Position numbers and translations under genes: made by a program. The notes beneath the pieces are model-generated. The model ran no database searches. It had not been told where the DNA came from and saw only the letters and a program-made list of their open reading frames with translations. Shown in pieces: positions 40,027 through 50,094 of a stretch of 64,000 bases of DNA. Within the stretch, counting starts at the first letter, position 1; every line of letters starts with the position of its first letter. This DNA comes from Desulfolinea sp050305405 (GTDB lineage Bacteria > Chloroflexota > Anaerolineae > Anaerolineales > Villigracilaceae). Location of the stretch: NCBI GenBank assembly GCA_050305405.1, contig JBNLFG010000005.1, forward strand, positions 124,001 to 188,000, read 5' to 3'.

Positions 40027-40710
40027 ATGCCTGCAGAAAAGACTATCCGTGTTTTTATTGTTTGTGACCAAACCGATACAGCGCCCTTACTTGGTTACAT
40101 GATCCGTGAAAAGGGCTTGAATGCGATCATCGAAACCTCGGTACAGCGTGCGTTCAACCGCGCAGTTGAACTCCTCCCGGAACTGCTCGTTATTGACTTA
40201 AATGCTCCCCACGCAGAACGCATTCGCCTAGTGAAGCAATACCGCTCATTAAGTGAAAGCCCGATCCTCCTGTTCCTCCCCACCCATCACGAAACAGAGA
40301 TACTTGAAGCCTACCAGGCGGGCGTGGACGAGTGTATTGTCAAGCCGGTCAGCCCTGCGATCTTCCTGGCGAAGGTAACAGCTTGGTCACAGCGGAGCAC
40401 AACACCCTTACTTCAACCTGCTACGCCCCAAAAGCTAAGCCTCGACCCAGCGCGTCGTATTGCCATTCTCCCCTCCGGGGAAGAGATTAGCCTGACACAT
40501 TTGGAATTCCGACTTTTACGCCTACTCATAAACCGCCCCGGTTACGTTTTCCAAAACGACGAGATCATCCGTGCGGTATGGGGCAGCACAGGCGAAAACG
40601 ACCAGACTGCGCTCAAGAATGTGATTTATCGCTTGCGCAAGAAACTTGGCAAGAAACGCGAGGGCCTGATCCAAACATCGCCGGGAGGTTATAGCTTCCG
40701 AGATGAGTAA
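40027..40710 (+). CDS. OmpR-family response regulator (orphan)
   Basis: The ATG at 40027 follows AAAGAG and begins the receiver domain; the upstream frame is unsupported. The protein has 227 aa. The receiver (residues 7-122) has the likely phospho-acceptor in LLVIDLNAP and the conserved Lys in DECIVKPVSP, but the usual acidic pair is reduced to VCDQ. The C-terminal winged helix is intact (ISLTHLEFRLLRLLINRPG, ALKNVIYRLRKKLGKK, GGYSF). No histidine kinase is adjacent, and the altered acidic pair suggests weak or unusual phosphorylation. Confidence 0.88.
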   Translation: MPAEKTIRVFIVCDQTDTAPLLGYMIREKGLNAIIETSVQRAFNRAVELLPELLVIDLNAPHAERIRLVKQYRSLSESPILLFLPTHHETEILEAYQAGVDECIVKPVSPAIFLAKVTAWSQRSTTPLLQPATPQKLSLDPARRIAILPSGEEISLTHLEFRLLRLLINRPGYVFQNDEIIRAVWGSTGENDQTALKNVIYRLRKKLGKKREGLIQTSPGGYSFRDE

Positions 40711-40713
40711 CAA

Positions 40714-40752
40714 CAAAAACGTCCGAAGTTTTAGTACTTCGGACGTTTTTGT
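40714..40752. terminator. Bidirectional terminator after the response regulator
   Basis: AAAAACGTCCGAAGT and ACTTCGGACGTTTTT form a 15-bp stem, bounded by A and T runs. Confidence 0.93.
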
Positions 40753-40792
40753 ATTAGAGGGAAGACAGCGCGGATGCGCATTGCGAATTAAT

Positions 40793-42013
40793 TTATGGCA
40801 CATACTGAAGTGCATCATACGCATCGGCATAGGGCGAGGGATTGATTTTGAGCGCCTTCTCCCAAGCTGCTTTTGCGCCTTCAAAATCATCCTGGCGGTA
40901 AAGCGCCCAGCCATACCAGAACCAGGTCTCCTCTGACATATCGGTAATCCCGCGCGCCCATTTGCTTAGCGACAGTAATTCGTCGATACGATCTGCGTGG
41001 AAGTATGCCCAAAAGGGGCCGAACTGGTAGCGAAACATGCGCAAAGGCAGGCCAATATCGCGGGCTTTGTCATAGGCAAGAGAAGCTTCCTGATATTCTT
41101 CGAAGTAAACCAGATCGCTGCCGAGATTGAACCACGCGAAAGCATCTTCGGGGTTGGATTCTGTTTGAGCGCGGGAGTTAGCGAGAGCATGCTGACGGTT
41201 GGCATCCACATCCCAATCGGTAGCAAGCAGAGTTGCAAGCTCGGCTTCATCGGCAGGAAAGTAGATCACCATGTAGAGGTTGTTGAAGGGTTTCCATTCT
41301 TCTTCCAATTGCGCATACGAGATCGTCAGATCTGCCCCGTGATAGGAATCCTGAATGGCGAAGGTCTCGGCGCTGTCATCGTATCCCGTTAAAAGGAGAT
41401 AGTGCGCTGCCCATAAATCGTCATTGGGGCCAAGAGCATCATTGGGATCAAGACTGGTGACGCTCTCAACAATGACGGGATAGTTCGCCGCAAGCAGCTT
41501 TTTGAGCGTGAGAATATCGCCGCCAACTCGGTAGCCGATATTGAGCCAGCCCGCAAAATTACGCACATAATACGCTAATTCCTCAGGGTTGACGTTGCGA
41601 TCAGGAATGACAGGCTTGACCTGTTCTGCAATGTCGGCTTGACTGCCTTCCCAGCCATAGAGATGCAGCGCCATCGAGAGTGTAGCGGGACCACAGTTAT
41701 TTGGAGTCTGCTGTTCGTGGGGAGGGCTAGGAAGCAAAGCCTGCGAGGGAAGAGGCAGGCTGGTCGCAGTCGGAGTGATGGGCTGTGTTGTCGCAGTACT
41801 GGCAACCAGCGTTGCGACTGGTTGCGTCGCAGAGGGGACTGGTATAAATGGCAGCGCAGTTGGGACAGGCTCCGGCGGATCGACAATATTTTTAGTGTAG
41901 AGGACCAGCTTTTCAGCACGCCAGGCAATGGCTGAGCGAACACGCGGAATCAGCATAGTCAGCGCAGCCAGCAGTAGCAAGCCTAAAAAGGCAAGTAATA
42001 CTTTCTTTTTCAT
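40793..42013 (-). CDS. C39-like peptidase domain plus TPR, membrane-anchored
   Basis: The protein has 406 aa. An N-terminal helix (LLAFLGLLLLAALTMLI) and a Pro/Thr/Ala-rich stalk precede a papain-like C39 domain: the nucleophile in NNCGPATLSMALHLYGW, the His in AAHYLLLTGYDD, and Asp in AIQDSYHG. After it come TPR-like repeats (FAWFNLGSDLVYFEEYQEAS, WYGWALYRQDDFEGAKAAWE). It probably acts outside the membrane; substrate and partner are unknown. Confidence 0.82.
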   Translation of the reverse strand: MKKKVLLAFLGLLLLAALTMLIPRVRSAIAWRAEKLVLYTKNIVDPPEPVPTALPFIPVPSATQPVATLVASTATTQPITPTATSLPLPSQALLPSPPHEQQTPNNCGPATLSMALHLYGWEGSQADIAEQVKPVIPDRNVNPEELAYYVRNFAGWLNIGYRVGGDILTLKKLLAANYPVIVESVTSLDPNDALGPNDDLWAAHYLLLTGYDDSAETFAIQDSYHGADLTISYAQLEEEWKPFNNLYMVIYFPADEAELATLLATDWDVDANRQHALANSRAQTESNPEDAFAWFNLGSDLVYFEEYQEASLAYDKARDIGLPLRMFRYQFGPFWAYFHADRIDELLSLSKWARGITDMSEETWFWYGWALYRQDDFEGAKAAWEKALKINPSPYADAYDALQYVP

Positions 42014-42048
42014 GGGGGACTCAAGTAATGAGAGTGGAGCGCAGAAAT

Positions 42049-44364
42049 TTAGCCTGCCTGAATATCGGCTAAAACTTGTTGATATTCCGCTACATTGGGC
42101 GGGTCCATGCTCAAAATGCGAGTAATCACTTCAATGGCGGCTTCTTTATCAGCAACTTCAAGGAAGACTTCTGCCGCACGGTCAAACTTGGCAATCGCTT
42201 CATCATTTTTCCCCTGTTTGCGATACTCTTCGCCAAGCGCGCGGTGCAATTCGCCGACTGCTGGATGATCCATCAACAGGTCAGCCAACATCATGTCAAC
42301 ATCGTTCTCATCGGAGGGATGCTCGCCCAGATAATCGAGAAAATTATCCAATTCCTTGAATGCTTGCGAACGATTCGCCATTTTTAGATTCAAGTCGATC
42401 AAACTCTTGCGCACACCGCTATCATCGGGGCGCAAGGTGCGGATCTGCTCAAAGACGCGCATCGCACGTCGCCAGTCTAGGCGTTGCATATCAATATCTG
42501 CCATACGCTGTAAAATATGCACGTTCCATGAACGTTCAGCAGAACCTTGCTGGGCAGCCCGTAATGCGGTCGTGTAGGTTTTTCGCGCCATATCCAATTC
42601 GGCCAAACGGTAATAAAGATCAGCCAAGTTAATATATTCACGGATGGCATCATCGACTTGACCACGGGCGGTTAATTGATCAATCAATTTGGTGCGCGAT
42701 GAGAGATCCATCGGCGCCAACTTAATGATCTTACGCAACATCACTGTCGATTGACTGGCTTCACCACGCACGCTATACGATTCAGCAACCATGCTGAACT
42801 TGGCAATCGCTTCTTCGGTATGCCCATCTTGGATAAGCAGGTCGCCGATTAGCGAGTGGAGGGGCAGATAAGTGGGCGCGTAAGTGATCGCCTGAAAAGC
42901 TTCATCCATCGCGGAACGCATGTGGCCTTGACGTGCCAGTGCATGGACGCGTGACATCGCCCCGAGCACCTGTCCGCTCTGCGCCTGAATCAATATTTCA
43001 GCCAAAGGCAGCGGCACATCTCCATCAGACTTTGGTAGTTCCTCACGCGCCTTGCGCAGATTTTCGCGCCAATCATTACGCATGAGCATCTCGTCAACAT
43101 TATCGCATAAACGCAGATGCGCTTTTTCGTCTTCTTCACCAGCCTGCGCTTCAATCAGAGGCTCATATAGCTGACGTAAGGCACCTGCCTGCTCTTCTGA
43201 AACAAGCATCGTATCTGCCAATTTCAGGGCTTCGAGATATTCAATTGAAGCTTCAGATAAACGGCCAAGCGCCTTGAGATTCCTACCCAATAACAAACGG
43301 GCAGCAAGCCCGAAATCCGCGTGTTTGACCGCGTGCTGCAGGTGACGAATCGCATTATCCAAGCGATCCCCATGAGAGCGCAGCATCCCCAAAGTGAAAT
43401 ATAAAGCGGGGTGTTCAAATCCAGCCAAAAGAGCGTGACCTAACTCCTCGGCCGCCAATTCTTCCTGCCCTTTGGATTGGGCATCAATCGCTTGCCCCAA
43501 ATGCATGATGATCTTGGTCTGCGCTATCTTTTGCAGGGAAAGCTCGCCGGTGCCATGCATGATCGCCTGTAAGCCCTGACGAGTTTGTCCGGTATCGCTT
43601 TCATCAGAATATTCAAAGAGAATTTCTGCAAGAAGTGTCAATGCTTTTTTACGTGCTTCCCCAACAGGGTCAAGACCACTCGAAACCTGCTCTTTTGGCT
43701 TGTTCAATTCCTTAACCTGCGCCATGCGCAGCGGGCCCGTGCCCCCTTTTGGACGAAGCGGTTTAGGCAGAAGCTGCCCACTGCTAAGCAGTGCCTGTGC
43801 CTGCTCTGCCGCCTGATTTCCCGGCATGATCTTGAGGGCACGCGCAACCAATTCAGCAGCTTTATTCAGTTTTCCAGAGCGTTGCATTAAGCTCGCAAGA
43901 GCGAGATATTCTGTTACAGCCTGCTCCTGGTGTCCCATCCGCTCGTGTACCAATGCCAAACGCGAATGCGCCAGCACATGCTCAGGGTCTAGTTGAGAAA
44001 CACGCGACCAGTTCTCAATCGCTTTTTCTACGTCTTTCTGCGCCAGATACAAATCAGCAGCCTTGATCGCTGCCACAACTGCATAATTCAGATTCCCCAT
44101 TCGCTCACAGAGTTGGGCTACTTTTTCAAAAGGGATCGGGTCATCTGACGAAACCTGAGACAAACGCTGATAAGTTTGTAGCGCTTCCTCAAACTCCTGC
44201 ATCTGGTAAAGAGCCAATCCCAGGCTCGAAAGCGCTTTGGGATTATCAGGCATTTCGGTCAAGGCAGCACGATAAGAGACGGCAGCTTTCTCCCACAACT
44301 GATCCCAAGCTGCGGAATGTCCATCATTCATCGCTTTCTGGAAAAAATCTTCGCGTCCTGTCAT
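42049..44364 (-). CDS. Large TPR-repeat protein
   Basis: The protein has 771 aa and almost entirely consists of tetratricopeptide-like helical pairs, such as AAWDQLWEKAAVSYRAALTE, LSSLGLALYQMQEFEEALQT and RKQGKNDEAIAKFDRAAEVF. No signal or membrane segment is seen, so it is a cytoplasmic scaffold of unknown partners. It sits between the C39/TPR gene and polA in a same-strand run (gap 20 bp to polA), which suggests co-transcription but no clear functional link. Confidence 0.8.
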   Translation of the reverse strand: MTGREDFFQKAMNDGHSAAWDQLWEKAAVSYRAALTEMPDNPKALSSLGLALYQMQEFEEALQTYQRLSQVSSDDPIPFEKVAQLCERMGNLNYAVVAAIKAADLYLAQKDVEKAIENWSRVSQLDPEHVLAHSRLALVHERMGHQEQAVTEYLALASLMQRSGKLNKAAELVARALKIMPGNQAAEQAQALLSSGQLLPKPLRPKGGTGPLRMAQVKELNKPKEQVSSGLDPVGEARKKALTLLAEILFEYSDESDTGQTRQGLQAIMHGTGELSLQKIAQTKIIMHLGQAIDAQSKGQEELAAEELGHALLAGFEHPALYFTLGMLRSHGDRLDNAIRHLQHAVKHADFGLAARLLLGRNLKALGRLSEASIEYLEALKLADTMLVSEEQAGALRQLYEPLIEAQAGEEDEKAHLRLCDNVDEMLMRNDWRENLRKAREELPKSDGDVPLPLAEILIQAQSGQVLGAMSRVHALARQGHMRSAMDEAFQAITYAPTYLPLHSLIGDLLIQDGHTEEAIAKFSMVAESYSVRGEASQSTVMLRKIIKLAPMDLSSRTKLIDQLTARGQVDDAIREYINLADLYYRLAELDMARKTYTTALRAAQQGSAERSWNVHILQRMADIDMQRLDWRRAMRVFEQIRTLRPDDSGVRKSLIDLNLKMANRSQAFKELDNFLDYLGEHPSDENDVDMMLADLLMDHPAVGELHRALGEEYRKQGKNDEAIAKFDRAAEVFLEVADKEAAIEVITRILSMDPPNVAEYQQVLADIQAG

Positions 44365-44384
44365 GAAATCAATCTCACTTTTAT

Positions 44385-47162
44385 CTACAACTCACCCCAC
44401 GTCCGCCCGGAACGAGCTTCTGTGGATAATGGAATATCAAGCGGGTAGGCTTCTTCCATCGCTTTGGTGACAACCCTTACAGTATCGTCTAACTCACTGA
44501 GTGGGCATTCAATGATTACTTCGTCATGTACTTGCAATAACATCTTACCACGCAGCCCTGCTTCTGGTAACGCTTTCGCGACCGCAAGCATTGCAATTTT
44601 CATAATATCCGCAGCCGTTCCCTGAATGGGCGCATTGATCGCTTCACGCTCTTCGCGGTTACGCAAATTTTGATTGGTCGCATTCTTCAAAGCCGGGAAA
44701 TAACGCCGTCTTCCGAGCAACGTTTCGACATAGCCCTGCTCAGTTGCCACTTTACGGATATTATCCAAATACCGCTTCACACCGGGGAACTTCTCGAAAT
44801 AGGCCGCCACAAAATCTTCTGATTCTGCAAGCGTCAGTTCTGTAGAACGCGTCAGACCAAAAGCCGACATGCCATAGATCAAGCCAAAATTAATCGCCTT
44901 TGCATCCCGACGCATATCTTTGGTGACATCTTCGAGACGCACGTTGTGGACGGCTGCTGCCGTTGTGGCATGAATATCCTGCCCCGAACGGAATGCCGCC
45001 AACATCGTTTCATCCTGAGCCATGTGCGCCACGATACGCAACTCGATCTGTGAATAGTCGATTGCCAGCAGCACATTCCCCTCGTCGGCAATGAAGCCCT
45101 TACGCACCTTACGCCCCAACTCCGAACGGATCGGGATATTCTGCAAATTCGGATTCGACGACGCCAAACGCCCCGTCACTGAGCCCGTCTGATTGAAAGA
45201 AGTATGCACACGCCCTGTAGCGGGATTGATTGCCGCGGGCAGCGCATCTACATAAGTTGACTTCAACTTTGACAACTCGCGGTTTTCAAGGATCAAATCC
45301 ACAACGGGATGCACACCGCGCATATTTTCGAGCACGGCTGCCGACGTGGAATAATGTCCACTTTTAGTTTTCTTCGTGCGGTCAGGCGGTTGCAAACCCA
45401 AGCGTCCGAAAAGCACATCCGAAAGCTGTTGGGTAGAATTGAGATTGAATGCTTTGCCAACTAGCTCCGTAACCTGCTTTTCGATCTCAGCCAAACGGGT
45501 TTCCAACTGTACCGACATCTCGCTGAAGAACGGCACATCCAGCTTGATGCCTTCCATCTCCATCGCAGCCAAGACACCGACCAAGGGCATTTCCATCTCA
45601 TCGAGCAGCTTCATCCCACCCACGCGCTCAAGGTCTTTCTTCAAAAGCGGGTAAAGTCTTAGGCAAATCTCAGCGTCAGCAGCGGCATAAGGCGCGGCAG
45701 CGTCAATCGCTACATCCGCCATGCTGATCTGATTTTTGCCCTTGCCAATCAAGGCTTCGATCTCGGTCATCTGCTCGCCCAAACGCACAAAGGACAGCTT
45801 TTTCAAACCCAAACTGCGCGAGCCTGGATCAACCAGCCACTCCGCGATCATCGTATCGAACGAGAGCGGTTTCACCTGCAAACCATAACGCGCCAGCATA
45901 ATGATGTCGTATTTCAGGTTATGCCCGATTTTTTGGATGTTCGGATTGGTCAATGCAGGTCGCAACGCATCCAGCACTTCATCGAGCGGGAGTTGCTCGC
46001 CCTGGCTATGTCCGGTCGGGATGTAATAGCCCGTCCCCTCTTCGACTGCGAGCGAGATACCAACCAGTTCCGCCTGCATCTCATCGGTGGATGTGGTCTC
46101 GGTATCCAGTGCGATCATGTCGGCACTTTCGAGCTTTTGGACAAGTTCCGCCAACGCTTCGCTCGTGACCACAACTTGCGTGGCGATGGAAACAGGTTGA
46201 CTCGGCGAAACAATTTTCGGCGCTTCCCCCGTCCCGAAGAGAGAAAGCTGCCCATTGGCAGTTTGCACCGCATCAGGAGCGCTTTTCGTCAACTTACGCA
46301 GACGGTTGGTCAGCGCATGAAACTCCAATTCACGGAAAAACTCTGTCGTAGCGGCTACGTCCAATTTGTTGGCGCGGGCGAGTTCCAAATCCAATTGCAC
46401 CGGCAAATCAGTGCGGATGCGCGCCAAATCCTGGCTCATGTAGGCCGCTTCTTTATCGGTAACAAGTTTGGTCTGGAAGCGTTTCGGAATTTCATCCAAA
46501 TGGGCATAGATATTGTCGAGCGTATCGTATTCCCCAAGCAGTTTCTCGGCTGTCTTCTGTCCAACTCCATAAACACCGGGGATATTGTCGGAGCTATCGC
46601 CCATCAGGGCTTTCAGATCAACAACCTGATCGGGGCGCACGCCCATCTTTTTAATGACGTCGGCATGATAATAATCACGCGCATCGCTCATTGAGCGACC
46701 GGGCAAGTTGACAATAATACGCTCATCCACAAGCTGGAGTAAATCACGGTCACCAGTGATGATCTTGACACCCAACCCCTGCGCGGCTGCCTGCTTTGCC
46801 ACGCTGCCGAGCACATCGTCGGCTTCGTAGCCTTCCATCTCAAGGCGCGGCAGATGAAAAATATCAACCATCTCACGAATGCGTTCGATCTGCGAACGCA
46901 GGTCATCAGGCATCTTTTCGCGTGTGCCCTTGTAATCAGGAAAAATTTCATCGCGGAAGGTTTTACCAACATCAAAAGCAACCGCCATATAATCGGGTTT
47001 ATCCACTTCAAGCAGACGTAATAAAACGCTGGCGAAACCAAAGATGCCGGCAGTCGGTTCACCGGAAGAGGTTTGCCAGCGATCGGGGTTCGCTGCACTC
47101 AAGGCAAAATAAGCTCGATATGCTAACGCGTGACCATCAATTAAATAAAGAGATTCTGGCAT
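44385..47162 (-). CDS. polA: DNA polymerase I
   Basis: The protein has 925 aa with three domains. 5'-3' exonuclease (1-290): LYLIDGHALAYRAYFAL, EADDVLGSVA, KIITGDRDLLQLV and DNIPGVYGVGQKTAEKLL. The 3'-5' proofreading domain keeps its acidic residues: ALDTETTS, IGHNLKYDIIML and YAAADAEICLRL. Polymerase: LLAIDYSQIELRIVAHMAQD, RRDAKAINFGLIYGMSAFG and LLQVHDEVIIECP. All catalytic residues are present, so the enzyme should be fully active in replication and repair. Confidence 0.97.
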   Translation of the reverse strand: MPESLYLIDGHALAYRAYFALSAANPDRWQTSSGEPTAGIFGFASVLLRLLEVDKPDYMAVAFDVGKTFRDEIFPDYKGTREKMPDDLRSQIERIREMVDIFHLPRLEMEGYEADDVLGSVAKQAAAQGLGVKIITGDRDLLQLVDERIIVNLPGRSMSDARDYYHADVIKKMGVRPDQVVDLKALMGDSSDNIPGVYGVGQKTAEKLLGEYDTLDNIYAHLDEIPKRFQTKLVTDKEAAYMSQDLARIRTDLPVQLDLELARANKLDVAATTEFFRELEFHALTNRLRKLTKSAPDAVQTANGQLSLFGTGEAPKIVSPSQPVSIATQVVVTSEALAELVQKLESADMIALDTETTSTDEMQAELVGISLAVEEGTGYYIPTGHSQGEQLPLDEVLDALRPALTNPNIQKIGHNLKYDIIMLARYGLQVKPLSFDTMIAEWLVDPGSRSLGLKKLSFVRLGEQMTEIEALIGKGKNQISMADVAIDAAAPYAAADAEICLRLYPLLKKDLERVGGMKLLDEMEMPLVGVLAAMEMEGIKLDVPFFSEMSVQLETRLAEIEKQVTELVGKAFNLNSTQQLSDVLFGRLGLQPPDRTKKTKSGHYSTSAAVLENMRGVHPVVDLILENRELSKLKSTYVDALPAAINPATGRVHTSFNQTGSVTGRLASSNPNLQNIPIRSELGRKVRKGFIADEGNVLLAIDYSQIELRIVAHMAQDETMLAAFRSGQDIHATTAAAVHNVRLEDVTKDMRRDAKAINFGLIYGMSAFGLTRSTELTLAESEDFVAAYFEKFPGVKRYLDNIRKVATEQGYVETLLGRRRYFPALKNATNQNLRNREEREAINAPIQGTAADIMKIAMLAVAKALPEAGLRGKMLLQVHDEVIIECPLSELDDTVRVVTKAMEEAYPLDIPLSTEARSGRTWGEL

Positions 47163-47201
47163 AGAAATATTAATCTTTCAAAAAAAGCGGGAAAAGGAAG
47201 A

Positions 47202-49040
47202 CTACAGCATTCCCTGACGTTCACGGGTACGCTGAATATAGTCTTGAACGAGCTTGGATGGGTGCGGCTGACTGCCCCCCATAATCAGATAGCCAGGTGC
47301 CCAGAAATCGCCCGAAGGATTCTCGTTACCCAAACGCGGGAATTCGTCAAAGATTTTTTGTGAAGTCTGCTTGCGGATAATACGCATCAAATACCCGGGA
47401 GAAGCTGTTGGGGGAACATTGATAACCCATTGCAAATAATCTGGGCGCACAGAAATATATTCCAGACGCCAACCAAAAGCAACGCTGATATTCGGCATCC
47501 ATTCTGAGAGACGCTCTGCCAAATCACCCGTAAGGTGGTGCGAGTTAAAACGCGGCAAAAGCAAGCAAGCATAGGTCAATTCGTACAAGCCTTGCGCGGT
47601 AGGTTCCGACAAAACACGCCCTGCCACTTCGGTAATTGAGTGCGGACGGGTTGTAGCCACCTCATGGGGCTTGGGCGCTTGCGTTTCTGCTTCAGAACGC
47701 TGTGTCGCTTTAGAAACACGCGTTGCAGCCAAATCAAGATTGTTATCAGGACGGGGTGAAGATTTCGAAACACGCGTGGCCGCAAGATCGACATCGTTCA
47801 CACGTACTGGCGTAGCAGGACGCGGCACAGCCTTCGAAACACGCGTAGCTGGCAAATCGACGTCTTCACGGGGTTGTGGAATATTTGGACGGGTCTCTTC
47901 CACAACCACATTTGATTCCCTTGTATCATCAAAATGCAGCGCCGGCGAGGATTCTCGCGTGGAGTTAGCTGGAGAACCTTCCGGTATGGAGGGGCGATTC
48001 CGCGCAAAAGGCGTCGGCATCGGCTCATTCAAAAGCGAACTTTGCCGTTCTCCACTGGGGGTAGAAATCGGGGAACTGGTTTTCACTTCCGATGCCGCAC
48101 TGACCGGATTCGGCGCGGGGATATTATTCAGTATCTGGGTAATCGGTGGGAGATTATCTTCATCGCCCTCCCCAAAATCGAAAAGGGATTGCAGATCGTC
48201 ATGTTCTTTTTGGCGTGCAGCCACTTCAGGATCAACCGCTTCAGGGAGTTCTTCTTGCTCCGTTTGCGGGGAAAATGCCAACGCATCGGCTAAATCCGTC
48301 GCCTGACTGCGGATTGTGCTAAAAGGCGTCTCGGCATCAAAGACCATCGCAAGGTTGATCTCATCGGCCAGTTGGGTGGCGTAAAGCATGTGCTCGGCCT
48401 GCGTGGTCTCAAGACGGATGAACTTGAGCAGATCGCCAGCCTTCTTATCGCCCGAGACAATGCCGACCAACTCTGTCGCAGCGTCTTGAGAAAGCTGCCC
48501 TGAATATGCCCAAAGCGCACGCCCACGAATAATCAGCGCAGCTTGAGCGGATGATCCCAATGTTAGGCGAGTGAGATGCTGCGCTGCTTTACTAACATCG
48601 TCGAGCCAGTTGAGATCATCATCAGCAGCAGAAGCAGGCGTTTCCTCATCAGAAGAGTCCAATTCGGCAACAGGAAGATTAACGCTGAAATCGGCTTCTT
48701 CATCCAGGACACGCAGTAATTCAGGGAGGTAAAAAGGTTTACGAAGCAATGTCCACGGACGCAGAGCCTGATAAGGGGGTGGGTTTACGTCACCGGAGAT
48801 TAATGTAATCTGCAAACCGGGGTCTATTTGGCGCAGAGCAAGCCCAAGGTCCAGGACGATACCGTCATCTAGGTCCGTATCCAGAAAAGCGTGCGTAAAA
48901 TTCTGTTGCTTAAATACATCTATCGCCTCGAAAATATTCTCCGCAATTACAATGTGAGCAGGAGTTTTTTCTTCCAGACTTTGACGAATGTGCTCGCCAA
49001 GACTTTTCTGAGGAGTGACAACTAGCATAGAGAGGGTCAT
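47202..49040 (-). CDS. Receiver/roadblock protein with C-terminal inactivated IS200-type transposase domain
   Basis: The protein has 612 aa. Residues 1-115 resemble a response regulator receiver (SMLVVTPQKSLGEHI, HAFLDTDLDDGIVLDL, LRKPFYLPEL). About 145-255 look like a roadblock/LC7 fold. A long, Pro/Ser-rich linker has three similar units (DLPATRVSK, DLAATRVSK, DLAATRVSK). Residues about 472-612 match IS200/RAYT Y1 transposases (YACLLLPRFNSHHLTGDLAE, NVPPTASPGYLMRIIRKQTS, FWAPGYLI, VQDYIQR), but the HUH metal site (PDHVH in the family) reads PDYLQ. The nuclease is therefore probably dead and the domain co-opted, perhaps for nucleic-acid binding. Confidence 0.68.
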   Translation of the reverse strand: MTLSMLVVTPQKSLGEHIRQSLEEKTPAHIVIAENIFEAIDVFKQQNFTHAFLDTDLDDGIVLDLGLALRQIDPGLQITLISGDVNPPPYQALRPWTLLRKPFYLPELLRVLDEEADFSVNLPVAELDSSDEETPASAADDDLNWLDDVSKAAQHLTRLTLGSSAQAALIIRGRALWAYSGQLSQDAATELVGIVSGDKKAGDLLKFIRLETTQAEHMLYATQLADEINLAMVFDAETPFSTIRSQATDLADALAFSPQTEQEELPEAVDPEVAARQKEHDDLQSLFDFGEGDEDNLPPITQILNNIPAPNPVSAASEVKTSSPISTPSGERQSSLLNEPMPTPFARNRPSIPEGSPANSTRESSPALHFDDTRESNVVVEETRPNIPQPREDVDLPATRVSKAVPRPATPVRVNDVDLAATRVSKSSPRPDNNLDLAATRVSKATQRSEAETQAPKPHEVATTRPHSITEVAGRVLSEPTAQGLYELTYACLLLPRFNSHHLTGDLAERLSEWMPNISVAFGWRLEYISVRPDYLQWVINVPPTASPGYLMRIIRKQTSQKIFDEFPRLGNENPSGDFWAPGYLIMGGSQPHPSKLVQDYIQRTRERQGML

Positions 49041-49196
49041 TACGGTAAAAGTTTATCATGCTGAGAACGGCTAAGCAAGTCACACTCTATACCCATATTG
49101 GCTTTCATCTATATATATTTATAAAGGTTTTATAACTCGGCTTGACTTTTAGTCATCATTTATGCTATCAATAGTAAAAAAATTGCGAGGTTTTGA

Positions 49197-50048
49197 ATGC
49201 ACCGTGAGCGTGTTTCAGATAATGTTTATTGGTTTCAGAGTGATGTTTATGCACAAGTCACCGCCGGGGTTGTGGTTGGGCCGAAATGGTCTGTACTCAT
49301 TGACACCTTAGCACTCCCCGAAGAGACCTTGGCCATCCGCGACTTTGTGGAACGCCAACTTCAGACCAAGATTCGATATATTATTAATACCCATTACCAT
49401 GCTGATCATACGTGGGGAAATTACTTCTTCTCCGACGCGATTGTGATCGCCCATAGCCGCTGCCGAGATTTGTTAATTGAACGCGGCATCCCTTCTTTGG
49501 AAGAAGCAAAAAAGCAAAATTCAGCATTGCGCCAGGTGGAGATCGTTCTCCCTGACATCACGCTGGATGACGGGGAAATGAATCTCCGCATCGGCAAAAA
49601 GGTACTTCAGATTATGCCCGCGCCAGGACATAGCGAAGATGGTATTGCCGTCCTCGTGGCAGAAGATCGCGTTCTCTTTGCGGGGGATGCCTTCATGCCA
49701 GTCCCCTATTTGGCCGATGGAAATATCGAAGCCATGCGATGTTTTTATGAAGGCCTACGTGAAATGACTCTTGAAAATATCGTTCAAGGGCATGGGGACA
49801 TTGTCCTACGCGGTGAGGTAGAGCCATCAATCGAGGCCAATCTTGAATATATTTCGACGGTGACAAAAGCGGCAAAAACAGCCTTGCGCAGAAGGTCCCC
49901 GATGGAGTTTCTTGCCAAACAAGATATTGAAAAATGTGGCAAAAGCCGCATTTTACTTGGAGGCCTGGCATCCACCTTGCATGAGCAAAATCTAAAATTC
50001 GCTTACGAAACAGCGCTAAGAGAAGCAGAACTGGAAAAAGCAGAATAA
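49197..50048 (+). CDS. Metallo-beta-lactamase fold hydrolase
   Basis: The protein has 283 aa. The metal site is intact: NTHYHADHTWGNYFF (HxHxDH), then APGHSEDGIAVL, AGDAFMP and VQGHGD. Such enzymes include glyoxalase II-like, lactonase and sulfur dioxygenase-type proteins; no residues decide among them. A C-terminal segment of about 70 residues is helical. It is transcribed alone and ends at a bidirectional terminator. Confidence 0.85.
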   Translation: MHRERVSDNVYWFQSDVYAQVTAGVVVGPKWSVLIDTLALPEETLAIRDFVERQLQTKIRYIINTHYHADHTWGNYFFSDAIVIAHSRCRDLLIERGIPSLEEAKKQNSALRQVEIVLPDITLDDGEMNLRIGKKVLQIMPAPGHSEDGIAVLVAEDRVLFAGDAFMPVPYLADGNIEAMRCFYEGLREMTLENIVQGHGDIVLRGEVEPSIEANLEYISTVTKAAKTALRRRSPMEFLAKQDIEKCGKSRILLGGLASTLHEQNLKFAYETALREAELEKAE

Positions 50049-50052
50049 CGTA

Positions 50053-50088
50053 AAAAAAAATCCCGCGAGATACTCGCGGGATTTTTAG
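50053..50088. terminator. Bidirectional terminator between the MBL gene and plsY
   Basis: AAAAAATCCCGCGAG and CTCGCGGGATTTTT form a stem with a TATA-type loop and runs of A and T on either side. Confidence 0.93.
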
Positions 50089-50094
50089 TTTCAG

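Noticed and set aside
47671..48306. A 211-codon frame antisense to the receiver/roadblock gene
   Set aside because: Low-complexity Ser/Arg/Gly product opposite the linker repeats, with no start signal.
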